Source: Amycolatopsis pretoriensis (GTDB taxonomy: Bacteria > Actinomycetota > Actinomycetes > Mycobacteriales > Pseudonocardiaceae). Taken from it: a DNA stretch of 64,000 nt. The translations under genes were made by a program, and so were the position numbers. Below are positions 42,411-51,048 of this stretch, piece by piece. Numbering within the stretch: position 1 is the stretch's first letter; each line of letters opens with the position of its first letter. A model generated the notes under the pieces. The model was not told the origin of the DNA and ran no database searches. It saw only the letters and a program-made list of their open reading frames with translations. Location: NCBI RefSeq assembly GCF_900107925.1, contig NZ_FNUJ01000001.1, positions 372,001 to 436,000 of the forward strand, in the 5' to 3' direction.

Positions 42411-42451
42411 CCGGGTGGTGTGCCGGTGCCCCGACCCGGTGCACCACCCGG
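42411..42451. terminator. Bidirectional hairpin between ROK kinase and MFS genes
   Basis: CCGGGTGGTG (42411-42420) pairs with CACCACCCGG (42442-42451). The stem extends to about 16 bp with two mismatches. It occupies nearly the whole 47-bp gap between convergent genes, so it can end transcription from both sides. Confidence 0.65.
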
Positions 42452-42453
42452 TA

Positions 42454-43689
42454 TCAAGCCCGGGCTTCGGCCATCTCGCGCTCGGTGCGGTCGAACGCCG
42501 CCGGGGACAGGGAGAACCACACCAGGACCGCGCTGACCGCCTGGATCGCCGCCGCCATCACCCACACCGCTCGGAGTCCCCAGTGCGCCGCCACGAAACC
42601 GCCGGTCAACGCGCCCAGCGGCGTCAACCCCCAGGCCAGCGCCCGGTGGCTCGTCAGCACCCGGCCCAGCAGCGGCGCCGGTGTGAAGCGCTGGCGGCTC
42701 GACTGCGAACAGACGTTCCAGATCAGCACCGTCGCCGTCAGCAGCACCAGCACCGCGCCGACCAGCGGTGGCCACGGCGGGACCAGTGCGATCAGCAGGT
42801 TCGTCACCACCCCGAAGCTCTGCCCGAACCGCATCGACCACGAGTAGCCGATCCGGTCGACGACCTTCTGCACGACGAACGACGACGCGATCCAGCCGAA
42901 GGCGAGGCACGCGAGCAGCAGGCCGTAGCCGACCGAGCCGACGTGCAGGACCTGCGTCGCGTACAGCACGAACATCGAGTTGCCCGCGCTCGCGGCGAAC
43001 GAACCCAGCGCGACGTTCAGCGTGATCGACCGCAGCAACGGCGTCCGGACCAGGTGCCGCAGGCCGGCCGAGAGGTCCCGCAGCGGGTGGGTCCGCGCGA
43101 TGGTCCGGGACTCGGACGGGATGCGCCGCGCCATGAGCAGGGCGGCCAGCGCGCAACCGGCGGCCAGCCACGCGGGCGCTCCGGCGCTGGCGACGATCAC
43201 GAACCCCGTCAGCGGCGGCACGATGAACTGCACGACACCCCGGTCGATCACCGTGAGCCGCGCGTTCGCGTGCGCCAGCCGGTCCGGCGGGACGAGTTCA
43301 GGCACCAGCGCGCCGCTCGCGCCGTCGCCCAGCACCTGCGCGGACGTGACGATGAAGGCGACCACCAGCAGCACCGGCAGGCTGAGCAGCCCGGCGGAGG
43401 CGACGGCGGCGAGCACGACGGCGGCGACGACCTGCACGGCGTACGCCCAGGCGAGCACGGCGGTCCGCCGCACCCGGTCGATGAGCACGCCCGCGAAGAG
43501 CGAGAGCAGCAGCCACGGCGCCTGCCCGGCGACGTTGACCAGCGACACCTCGCGCGGATCGGTGGTGACGGAGACCGCGAGCAACGGCAGCGCGGCGAGC
43601 ATCAGCCCTTCGGCGGAGGAACCGGACACCGCGACCGCCTGCAGCCGCATCCACCTGTTCGTCACGCGCGAAGCCCCATGATCGCCCAT
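42454..43689 (-). CDS. MFS transporter, enterobactin-exporter-like (EntS type)
   Basis: 411 residues with about 12 helices. N-terminal LQAVAVSGSSAEGLMLAALPL, a FAGVLIDRVRRTAVL motif A variant and APLLGRVLTSHRAL near the middle fit the MFS_3 (EntS/LmrB-like) group. Two adjacent ATGs (43689, 43692) could start it. It is divergent from a PLP enzyme with a 45-bp promoter region. Exported substrate unknown. Confidence 0.85.
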   Translation of the reverse strand: MGDHGASRVTNRWMRLQAVAVSGSSAEGLMLAALPLLAVSVTTDPREVSLVNVAGQAPWLLLSLFAGVLIDRVRRTAVLAWAYAVQVVAAVVLAAVASAGLLSLPVLLVVAFIVTSAQVLGDGASGALVPELVPPDRLAHANARLTVIDRGVVQFIVPPLTGFVIVASAGAPAWLAAGCALAALLMARRIPSESRTIARTHPLRDLSAGLRHLVRTPLLRSITLNVALGSFAASAGNSMFVLYATQVLHVGSVGYGLLLACLAFGWIASSFVVQKVVDRIGYSWSMRFGQSFGVVTNLLIALVPPWPPLVGAVLVLLTATVLIWNVCSQSSRQRFTPAPLLGRVLTSHRALAWGLTPLGALTGGFVAAHWGLRAVWVMAAAIQAVSAVLVWFSLSPAAFDRTEREMAEARA

Positions 43690-43734
43690 CATGCCGAAGG
43701 GTCGTTCGCAGTTCAAACGATTTAAGCTCACACT

Positions 43735-44595
43735 GTGACGAAGCTGCAGCTCACCGTGCCTTCGCCGCTCGTCGAGCTGGGGGACGCCGAGCGCGGGGTG
43801 CGCGTGCTCCTCAAACGCGACGACCTCATCCACCCCGAGCTGCCCGGCAACAAGTGGCGCAAGCTCAAGCACAACCTCCGGGACGCGGCCGCGGCCGGCG
43901 CCACCCGCCTGCTGACCTTCGGCGGGGCCTACTCCAACCACCTGCTCGCCACCGCCGCGGCCGGGCACCACTTCGGCTTCGAGACGGTCGGCGTCGTCCG
44001 GGGCGAGGAACACCGGCCGCTCAACGACACGCTGCGGGCGGCGACCGCCCACGGCATGCGGCTGACCTACCTCGACCGCGCGACCTACCGCGCGAAGACC
44101 GATCCCGCCGTCGTCGCCGGTCTGCGGCGCGAGTGGGGCGAGTTCTTCCTGATCCCGGAAGGCGGCGCGAACGCGGCGGGCGTCCGGGGCTGCACCGAGC
44201 TCGTGGCCGAGATCGACCGGCCGTTCGACGTCGTCACCTGCGCCGTCGGCACGGGCGCGACCCTCGCCGGCATCGCCGCTGGGCTCGGGCCGGGGCAGCG
44301 CGCGATCGGGTTCTCCGCGCTCAAAGGCGAGTTCCTTCCCGCCGACGTGGCCCGGTTCCAGCGCGAGACGTTCGGCCGCGAGCTGGGGGAGTGGTCGGTC
44401 GAAACCGGTTACCACTTCGGGGGTTTCGCCCGGCGGACCCGCGAACTCGACGGGTTCGTCGAGGAGTTCGAGCGGCGCCACGGCGTCCGGCTCGACTGGG
44501 TCTACGAAGCCAAGATGATGTTCGGCCTCCGGGACCGCGTCCGCCGCGGGGAGTTCGCGGAGGGCACGACGATCGTCGCCGTCATCGCCGGGTGA
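43735..44595 (+). CDS. PLP-dependent D-cysteine desulfhydrase / ACC deaminase-like
   Basis: 286 residues. The PLP lysine lies in LPGNKWRKLKHNL, the phosphate/substrate region in FGGAYSNHLLA, and the cofactor glycine loop in GTGATLAGIAAG. The family covers D-cysteine desulfhydrase and ACC deaminase; it releases ammonia (and H2S or 2-oxobutanoate) from small amino acids. It is shorter (286) than the usual 330-340 residues. GTG 43735 is the start used. Divergent from the MFS exporter. Confidence 0.85.
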   Translation: MTKLQLTVPSPLVELGDAERGVRVLLKRDDLIHPELPGNKWRKLKHNLRDAAAAGATRLLTFGGAYSNHLLATAAAGHHFGFETVGVVRGEEHRPLNDTLRAATAHGMRLTYLDRATYRAKTDPAVVAGLRREWGEFFLIPEGGANAAGVRGCTELVAEIDRPFDVVTCAVGTGATLAGIAAGLGPGQRAIGFSALKGEFLPADVARFQRETFGRELGEWSVETGYHFGGFARRTRELDGFVEEFERRHGVRLDWVYEAKMMFGLRDRVRRGEFAEGTTIVAVIAG

Positions 44596-44599
44596 GCGG

Positions 44600-45595
44600 T
44601 CAGCGGCGCACGCGGGTGGATTCGCGGACGACCAGCTCCGGGGTGAACACGACCGCCTGGTGGTCGACCGTCGTGCCGGCGGTTTCCGCCAGCAGCAGCT
44701 CCGCCGCCGTGCGGCCGAGGCGCTGGGCCGGCTGGCGGACCGACGTCAACGGGACCGCCGCCGCGCCCGCGAACTCGATGTCGTCGTAGCCGACGATCGC
44801 CATCTCGTCCGGGACGCGCACCCCCGCGCCGACCATCGCCTGCAGCACGCCCAGGGCCAGCAGGTCGTTCGCGCAGAACACCGCCGTGGGGCGGGGGATC
44901 GTGCCCAGCAGGCGGGCGCCGGCGTCGCGGCCCGAGGCCACGTCGAGGCCGATCGCCTCCAGCACCGTCAGCTCCACCGCCGCGCCTTCCAGCGCCGTGC
45001 GCAGGCCCTGCTCGCGGTCGCGGCACTGGGCGAGGATCGCCGGCCCGTTGACGAACGCGATGCGGTGGTGGCCGGTCTCGAGGAGGTGGCGCGCCGCGAG
45101 CGCGCCGCCCGCGATGTCGTCCACCGCGACCGAACTCGCCTCCGACGTCGGCGCCTTGCGGTCGACGAACACGTACGGCGTGCCGCTGCGGCGGAACGCG
45201 CGCAGGGCTTCCCCGGACGCGCCGACCGGGCTCAGCAGCACGCCGCGGACCCGTTGTTCGGCGAACATGGCGAGGTAGGACGCCTCGAGGTCGGACCGCT
45301 GGCCGCTGTTGCAGGTGATGATGTTGAGGCCCTCGGCGTGCGCGGCCTGCTCGGCACCGCGCGCGACGTCGACGAAGAACGGGTTGCCGAGGTCGAGCAC
45401 CAGCAGCCCCATGATCCGGCTGCGGCCGGCGCGCAGCTGCCGGGCCGACTCGTCGCGGACGTAGCCGAGCTCTTCGATGACCGACAGCACCCGGTTCCGG
45501 GTGGCCGCGGCGACCACGTGCGGCCGGTTGACCACATTGGACACCGTGCCGATCGAGACGCCGGCCCGCTTCGCGACGTCCTTGATGCCGACCAC
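44600..45595 (-). CDS. LacI-family transcriptional regulator
   Basis: 331 residues. HTH and hinge are VGIKDVAKRAGVSIGTVSNVV and RDESARQLRAGRS. The GTG at 45595 is used because GAGGGGA lies about 6 bases upstream and the HTH starts at once. A perfect 14-bp palindrome lies between this gene and the divergent PNGase-A-like gene, so it likely controls that enzyme and itself. Confidence 0.88.
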   Translation of the reverse strand: MVGIKDVAKRAGVSIGTVSNVVNRPHVVAAATRNRVLSVIEELGYVRDESARQLRAGRSRIMGLLVLDLGNPFFVDVARGAEQAAHAEGLNIITCNSGQRSDLEASYLAMFAEQRVRGVLLSPVGASGEALRAFRRSGTPYVFVDRKAPTSEASSVAVDDIAGGALAARHLLETGHHRIAFVNGPAILAQCRDREQGLRTALEGAAVELTVLEAIGLDVASGRDAGARLLGTIPRPTAVFCANDLLALGVLQAMVGAGVRVPDEMAIVGYDDIEFAGAAAVPLTSVRQPAQRLGRTAAELLLAETAGTTVDHQAVVFTPELVVRESTRVRR

Positions 45596-45635
45596 CGCAT
45601 CCCCTCGCTGAGAAGGGCGTGAGCCTACCACGGTA

Positions 45636-45649
45636 CTGAAACGTTTCAG
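45636..45649. promoter_or_regulatory. Perfect LacI-type operator
   Basis: CTGAAACGTTTCAG, a perfect 14-bp palindrome with the central CG of LacI/CcpA sites, 40 bp from the LacI start and 80 bp before the PNGase-A-like start. Confidence 0.75.
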
Positions 45650-45729
45650 AACGTCGGTTTCCCACCGTAAGTCGCATGATCGCGGTACTAGGCTTCCCCG
45701 CGGTGTGCCTGCCGCTGGGAGGAGTCCGG

Positions 45730-47391
45730 GTGCGGATCTTCACGATCGTCCTGTCACTGGTGCTGACGTGGGTGCTCTCCGGGGCGGTCGCCTCGGCGGA
45801 TCCCGTGCTCGAACACGACACCGACGACCCCGTGACGGCGGCGCCCGCGGTGACCCGGCCGGACACCGCGCACTGCACGGTCACCCTCGCCGACGCCTTC
45901 CGCTCCAACGCCGCCGACGGCACGCCCCAGTACTACGAAGGCACGCTCGCGCCGCCGAAGGCGTGCCCGGGCCCGTGGGCGAAGGTCGTCATGGACCAGA
46001 CCGTGACCGTCGGCGGCCGGCAGTACGACCGGATCGGCGACCTGCGGATCGGCGGCACCGAAGTCTGGTGGGGGACCACCGAGGAGCCCAGTGGCGAGGG
46101 CACCCGGCCGATCACCTACCACTTCGACAAGGACCTCACGCCGTACGCCGTCCTGCTGCGCACCCCGCAGCCCTTCCACGGCGGCATCGAGAACTACAAC
46201 TCGCCGGTCTACACCGGCGTCTACGCCCAGACCGTGACGCTCACCTACTACCAGGCCGACCGGAAGCACCCCGCGCCCGAGACGGCCGACCACGTCGCCG
46301 GCTTCGGGCACGCCGACGCGACCCCCGCGGCGCCGACCGTCCACTTCAGCGCGAAGGACCTGCCGCGCAACATCACCCGCGCCTACCTCGAGGTCACCCT
46401 CGAAGGCCACGCCTGCGACGAGCAGTGGTTCGACGACGTCCCGGACGCCGTGAGCGCGAAGTACCCGGCGGCCGGGCTCTGCGGCAAGGGCCCGTACCGC
46501 GAAGCGAACTTCGCGCTCGACGGGACGCCCGCCGGCAGCGCGTTCACCTTCCCGCACATCTACTCCGGCGGGATCGTGCCGCAGCTGTGGCGGCCGATCG
46601 TCGCGATCGACACCTTCAGCCTGCACGCCGAAACCTACGACATCACGCCGTTCGCGGGCCGGCTCGTGGACGGCGCGGCGCATGACCTCTCCTTCTCCTT
46701 CCCGGACATCGGCGGCGAGTTCACCGTCGTCCCGACGCTACTGCTCTACACCGACAAAAAAGCCGCGCGGACCTCCGGCGCCCTGGTCCAGCACGACGTC
46801 GCCGCTGCCCCGGTGCGGCAGGAAACGGTGAAGGACATCGAGGACGGCGTGAACGTGACCGTCACGGCGAAGCGCCACGACGTGACCGCCGGCTACGTCG
46901 ACACCTCCGCCGGCCGCGTGTACACCCGCGTCGAGCGCACCCGCGACTACCGCAACAGCGACGACGTCACCGGTGGCGGCTTCACCCAGCACGTGGTGCA
47001 GGGCGACTCGGGGCAGCAGACCTCGACGTCCACTGTGGACGGCCGGGTGAGTTCGGCGGACCGGCACACGTGGTCCTACCCGCTGACCACCGACGCCACC
47101 GCGAACATCACCGACGACCAGAACCTGCGGATCTCCGGCTCGGCGCGGATGACGCAGACGCTCGGCGACCTCACCGGCGACGGCCGGCACTGGCGCCCGG
47201 TCCGCGCGTCGACGGAGTGGCTGAGCTCGTCCGGCGTCCTGGCCCGCACGAACGGCGTCAACACCGAGGCGGACGGCCGTTCGCGCACGTCGTACGCCGG
47301 CACCGACGACCTCGGCCGGCCGTACTTCCACTACGTCGCGAGCGAGCACGGGCTGATCACCGAGAACCGGGAGGTCCCGCCGCGGAGGTGA
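45730..47391 (+). CDS. Secreted peptide-N-glycosidase A-like amidase
   Basis: 553 residues. Signal peptide from the GTG at 45730 (VRIFTIVLSLVLTW ... VASADP). The rest matches the PNGase A (peptide-N4-(N-acetyl-beta-glucosaminyl)asparagine amidase A) family: HCTVTLADAFRSN, PPKACPGPWAKVVMDQ, VYTGVYAQTVTLTYYQ, TRAYLEVTLEGHACDEQWFDD and VPQLWRPIVAID. PNGase A removes N-glycans including plant forms with core alpha-1,3-fucose. An upstream in-frame start at 45676 lacks a good Shine-Dalgarno, while GGGAGGAG precedes 45730. Role here, deglycosylating plant or fungal glycoproteins, is inferred. Confidence 0.85.
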   Translation: MRIFTIVLSLVLTWVLSGAVASADPVLEHDTDDPVTAAPAVTRPDTAHCTVTLADAFRSNAADGTPQYYEGTLAPPKACPGPWAKVVMDQTVTVGGRQYDRIGDLRIGGTEVWWGTTEEPSGEGTRPITYHFDKDLTPYAVLLRTPQPFHGGIENYNSPVYTGVYAQTVTLTYYQADRKHPAPETADHVAGFGHADATPAAPTVHFSAKDLPRNITRAYLEVTLEGHACDEQWFDDVPDAVSAKYPAAGLCGKGPYREANFALDGTPAGSAFTFPHIYSGGIVPQLWRPIVAIDTFSLHAETYDITPFAGRLVDGAAHDLSFSFPDIGGEFTVVPTLLLYTDKKAARTSGALVQHDVAAAPVRQETVKDIEDGVNVTVTAKRHDVTAGYVDTSAGRVYTRVERTRDYRNSDDVTGGGFTQHVVQGDSGQQTSTSTVDGRVSSADRHTWSYPLTTDATANITDDQNLRISGSARMTQTLGDLTGDGRHWRPVRASTEWLSSSGVLARTNGVNTEADGRSRTSYAGTDDLGRPYFHYVASEHGLITENREVPPRR

Positions 47392-47444
47392 GTCCGGTCT
47401 CGCGGTGCCTCACCCGATCGGGCTAGTGCGGTACTGTCGGATCC

Positions 47445-48722
47445 ATGGGGAGTCTCCGCTCACGGGTCCTGGGCTGGGTCGGGCGCCGGTACCTCGCGCG
47501 CCAGTCGAAAAAGGGCTTCGACCTCGAAAAGATGTCGTCCCTGCTGCCGGACTCGGCGCTCGAGCCGCTCCGGCGCGAGGGTCTCGACCCGGTACCCGCG
47601 ATGGCCGAGCGCCGCGCCGAAGCCCCGATCAGCAAGCTCGACCTGCCGTTCGGGATGAACGCGTGGCTGGTCACGGGGTACGACGAGGCGAAGGCGGTGC
47701 TCGGCAAGGCGACCGGGTTCTCCAGCGACTTCGGCAACCTCGTCGGCAACGCCGGCGTCACCGCGGACCAGAACCCGGGCGGCCTCGGCTTCGCCGACCC
47801 GCCGGTGCACACGCGGCTGCGGAAGCTGCTCACGCCGGAGTTCACGATGCGGCGGCTGAGCCGGCTGACCCCGCGCATCGACGAGATCGTCGCGGAGCAG
47901 CTCGACGCGATGGCCAAGACGGACGGCCCGGTCGACCTGTGGCAGGCGTTCGCGCTGCCGATCCCGTCGCTGACGATCTGCGAGCTGCTCGGCGTGTCGT
48001 ATGAGGACCGCGAGGACTTCCAGCGGCTGAGCACGGCGCGGTTCGACCTGTTCGGCGGCGCGGGCGCGTCGCTCGGCGCGATGTCGGAGTCGCTGACCTA
48101 CCTGCTCGACATCGTGAAGAAGCAGCGCGAGCAGCCCGGCGACGGCCTCCTGGGCATGCTGATCAAGGAGCACGGCGACGAGATCGACGACCGCGAGCTG
48201 GCCGGGCTCGCCGATGGCGTGCTCACCGGTGGCCTGGAGACGACGGCCAGCATGCTCGCGCTCGGCGCGCTGGTGCTGCTGCGCGACGAGAAGGCGTTCG
48301 AGGCGGTCCGCGGCGACGAGCAGTCGGTGCACCGGTTCGTCGAGGAGCTGCTGCGGTACCTGACGGTCGTCCAGATGGCGTTCCCGCGGTTCGCCAAGGA
48401 GGACATGGAGATCGCCGGCGCGCGCATCAGCGAGGGCGACATCGTGCTGGTGTCGCTGTCGGCGGCCGACCGCGACCCGAAGCTGGGGCCGGACATGGAG
48501 AAGTTCGACGCCGCCCGCGAGCCGACGTCGCACTTGGCGTTCAGCTACGGGATCCACCGCTGCATCGGCGCGGAGCTGGCCCGCATGGAGCTGCGCACGG
48601 CGTATCCGGCGCTGGTCCGCCGGTTCCCGAACCTGCGCCTGGCGGTGCCGGCGGAGGAGCTGTCGTTCCGCAAGGTGTCCATTGTGTACGGCCTGGACGA
48701 GCTCCCGGTGCTGGTCGACTGA
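47445..48722 (+). CDS. Cytochrome P450
   Basis: 425 residues. Heme ligand Cys373 in FSYGIHRCIGAEL, I-helix LTGGLETTASM (threonine for O2 activation), and the ExxR motif in EELLRYL. Bacterial class I P450 needing external ferredoxin; the nearest one in the window is the AurF-linked fusion, 40 kb away. The N-terminus (first 45 residues, GWVGRRYLARQSKKGF) is basic and slightly longer than usual. Substrate unknown; no biosynthetic cluster surrounds it. Confidence 0.92.
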   Translation: MGSLRSRVLGWVGRRYLARQSKKGFDLEKMSSLLPDSALEPLRREGLDPVPAMAERRAEAPISKLDLPFGMNAWLVTGYDEAKAVLGKATGFSSDFGNLVGNAGVTADQNPGGLGFADPPVHTRLRKLLTPEFTMRRLSRLTPRIDEIVAEQLDAMAKTDGPVDLWQAFALPIPSLTICELLGVSYEDREDFQRLSTARFDLFGGAGASLGAMSESLTYLLDIVKKQREQPGDGLLGMLIKEHGDEIDDRELAGLADGVLTGGLETTASMLALGALVLLRDEKAFEAVRGDEQSVHRFVEELLRYLTVVQMAFPRFAKEDMEIAGARISEGDIVLVSLSAADRDPKLGPDMEKFDAAREPTSHLAFSYGIHRCIGAELARMELRTAYPALVRRFPNLRLAVPAEELSFRKVSIVYGLDELPVLVD

Positions 48723-48726
48723 GCGG

Positions 48727-49466
48727 TCAGTGCGGAATGGCCCGCCGCGGCCGCCGTCCGACGCGGTCCCGGTGGGCTTCGATGACCATGGCGACCTCTT
48801 CGGCGGTTTCGGTGTGAGCGGGTTCACGAAGAGCTCTCTGCCGGCGGTGAGGTGAACTGGGCATCCCCGAACTGTCCCGGCAGCGCGGCGGCGATCTGCC
48901 CGTGCACGATGCTGGGCCGGTCCGGGGTGGCGCGCTGGCATCGGCGACGGCGTCGAGGTAGGCCTCGGCTTCAGGGGAGCGCGAGGGGATGGAGAGGGCA
49001 CCGAGGTACCCGCCACCCCGATCGAGGGCGGCGACGGCGGCAAGGCTGGTCATGTCCTCTTCGGGGGTGCCGAGCCCGGCTTCGTCACCGCGCCGCAGGA
49101 TGTCGGTACCCCCGTCGACGAGCACGACGGCATCGACCCCGAGGTGGGCGCCGAGGTCCCGGTAGGCGGCCCGCAGCGGCCGGACCCCGGTGCGGGGGAA
49201 GGCGTGGACGACGGACGGCCGGCCGCGGGAGTCGAGCCAGCGGGCCAGGGTCCGTTCGGGGAAGTAGGCATCGTCGCCCGAGCTGTGCGGCCGCACGTCG
49301 GCGACTCCGGGGGAGAGCCAGTCGTCGAGGTCGAGCCGGTTCAGATCGCTGAAGGCAGGTTGGTGAGGTGGCCGGCTCTGCCTTGCGAGCGAAGAGCGAG
49401 GGCAAGCGGAAGCCCGGCATAGACATCGAAGCCGCCACCGGCACCGGCAACGAGAACGCGCTGAGC
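48727..49466 (-). pseudogene. Decayed DUF1152-like gene
   Basis: Three fragments remain in shifted frames. The 5' part reads AQRVLVAGAGGGFDVYAGLP ... HLTNL. At about 49351-49356 a base is missing; adding it continues FSDLNRLDLDDWLSPGVADVR. Then DDAYFPERTLARW, LGVDAVVLVDGGTDI and TPEEDMTSLAAVAAL run on. A deletion near 49022 joins this to GGYLGALSIPSRSPEAEAYL. A second shift near 48915-48950 moves PSIVHGQIAAALPGQFGD out of frame. Family name is from memory of DUF1152-type proteins. It explains most of the 900-bp gap after the P450 gene. Confidence 0.6.
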
Positions 49467-49557
49467 GGAGCGAAGCCGACCGAAGAGGGGCGGCCCGGAA
49501 AGACTGGGCACAGGGCCATGGTCCAGGGCCAGAGAAGTCCTTTATGGACTAACTTCG

Positions 49558-49611
49558 CCCCGGCCCCGGCCCCGGCCCCGGCCCCGGCCCCGGCCCCGGC
49601 CCCGGCCCCGG
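49558..49611. repeat. (CCCCGG)9 hexanucleotide microsatellite
   Basis: Exactly nine perfect CCCCGG units, 8 bp from the alkB stop. Such tracts mutate by slippage. Both strands read open (Ala-Pro or Gly-Ala repeats), which produces false frames. It may stall or end transcription of alkB. Confidence 0.9.
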
Positions 49612-49619
49612 AGAATCCC

Positions 49620-50246
49620 TCAATTGACCCCCCGAGGCCGAAACTGAACCGAGATCCGAGGCCCGACAGCCTTGGCGGTCTTCGGAATCGCATGCTCCCA
49701 GGTCCGTTGGCAACTCCCACCCATGACGAGCAAATCCCCGTGCCCCAACGGCCGAGCCAAGGTCTTGCCCCCGCCACCCCGAGGCCGCAGAGCCAAGTTC
49801 CGCGCCGCCCCCACGGACAGGATCGCGACCATGGTGTCCTCCCGGGCCCCGCGCCCGATCCGGTCACCGTGCCAAGCCACGCTGTCGCGGCCGTCGCGGT
49901 AGTAGCACAACCCCGCCGTCCGGAACGGCTCGCGCAGTTCCCGCTGGTAGTGCCGGCTCAACGCGTCCCGCGCGGCGGCCAGCACCGGGTGGGGGAGCGG
50001 CACGTCCTCGCGGTAGTAGCTCAACAGCCGCGGCACCGCCACGACGCGGTCGTACATCTTCCGCTTCTCGGCCTGCCACGGCACGCCCTCGACCAGTGCC
50101 GCGAACAGCTCGTCGGCGCCCTCGAGCCAGCCGGGCTGGACGTCGACCCACGCGCCCGAGCCGAGGTCGGTCCGCTCGGGCGCGAGGGGGCGCGGCGCGA
50201 TCGACCCCTGGGTGTCGAAGAGTGAGGACTGGAGACCCGGGTTCAT
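49620..50246 (-). CDS. alkB: AlkB-type 2-oxoglutarate-dependent DNA/RNA demethylase
   Basis: 208 residues. Fe(II) ligands are His and Asp in SVAWHGDRIG and the His in TWEHAIPK; the 2-oxoglutarate-binding arginine is in PRISVQFRPRG. It repairs alkylated bases (1-meA, 3-meC) by oxidative demethylation in the cytoplasm. Start ATG 50246. It lies alone between a microsatellite and the DHFR-like gene. Confidence 0.9.
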   Translation of the reverse strand: MNPGLQSSLFDTQGSIAPRPLAPERTDLGSGAWVDVQPGWLEGADELFAALVEGVPWQAEKRKMYDRVVAVPRLLSYYREDVPLPHPVLAAARDALSRHYQRELREPFRTAGLCYYRDGRDSVAWHGDRIGRGAREDTMVAILSVGAARNLALRPRGGGGKTLARPLGHGDLLVMGGSCQRTWEHAIPKTAKAVGPRISVQFRPRGVN

Positions 50247-50279
50247 GGCTCCAGCCTACACCAGGATCGAACACCTGTT

Positions 50280-50855
50280 CTAGTGAATCACGTCGTAGAC
50301 GAGCTTCTGGATGCCGTTGCCGTAGGTCTCGCTCTCGACGACCTTGAGGCTCTGCTTGTCCTTGTCCGTCGCGCTGAACAGCCGCTTGCCCGCGCCGAGC
50401 AGGACCGGGAACACCAGCAGGTGGTAGCGGTCGATCAGGCCGGCGTCGGCCAGGGCCTGGTTGAGCGTGGCGCTGCCGTGGATGGTGATCGGCCCGCCGT
50501 CGGTCTCCTTGAGCGCGGCGACGTCGTCGAGCGAACGCAGGATGGTGATCTCGCCCCAGTTCGTCACCAGGTCCTGCTCGGACAGCGTCGTCGAGACGAC
50601 GTATTTGGGCATCGCGTTGTAGTCCGGGAACTCTTCGGTCATGCCCGGCCACACCGGCGCGAACGTCTCGTAGCTGACCCGGCCCATCATCATCGCGGCG
50701 GATTCGCCCTGCTCACGGCCCTTGAGCTCGAAGGCGGCCGGGTCGGATTCGATGTCCTTGAAGGTCCAGCCGGCGTTGCGGTAGCCGGGCTCGCCGCCGG
50801 GGGCTTCGACGACGCCGTCGAGGGAGACGAAGGCGGTGGCGATCAGGGTGCGCAT
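50280..50855 (-). CDS. Dihydrofolate reductase-family (RibD C-terminal-like) protein
   Basis: 191 residues. N-terminal LIATAFVSLDGVVEAPGG, MMMGRVSYETFAPVWPG and ITIHGSATLNQALADAGLIDRY place it in the RibD_C/YyaP branch of the DHFR superfamily. Function unknown; it probably binds NADPH. It is not the housekeeping folA, which is at 17726. Start ATG 50855 with GAGGAGC upstream. Confidence 0.85.
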   Translation of the reverse strand: MRTLIATAFVSLDGVVEAPGGEPGYRNAGWTFKDIESDPAAFELKGREQGESAAMMMGRVSYETFAPVWPGMTEEFPDYNAMPKYVVSTTLSEQDLVTNWGEITILRSLDDVAALKETDGGPITIHGSATLNQALADAGLIDRYHLLVFPVLLGAGKRLFSATDKDKQSLKVVESETYGNGIQKLVYDVIH

Positions 50856-51048
50856 GGGTGCTCCTCGGTGGTCGTTCCGTGCTCTTGTGAGTCCGTCGAA
50901 CGGCGGGAGCCGGATTCGACACCGGTCCGCGGAAAATTTTCCGGGCCTTGATCGCGGCGGCCCGGACTCGTACAGTCGAGCCCAAGCCGGACAAAGGTCT
51001 GACCTTTGGCCGGGCACCGCCGCCTCGAGTGCTACAGGAGGTTGGACG

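Noticed and set aside
47445..48722. P450 as part of an antibiotic gene cluster
   Set aside because: No PKS, NRPS, terpene synthase or tailoring genes nearby in the window.
49558..49611. Ala-Pro or Gly-Ala repeat protein
   Set aside because: Explained by the hexanucleotide repeat; there is no start, Shine-Dalgarno or homology.
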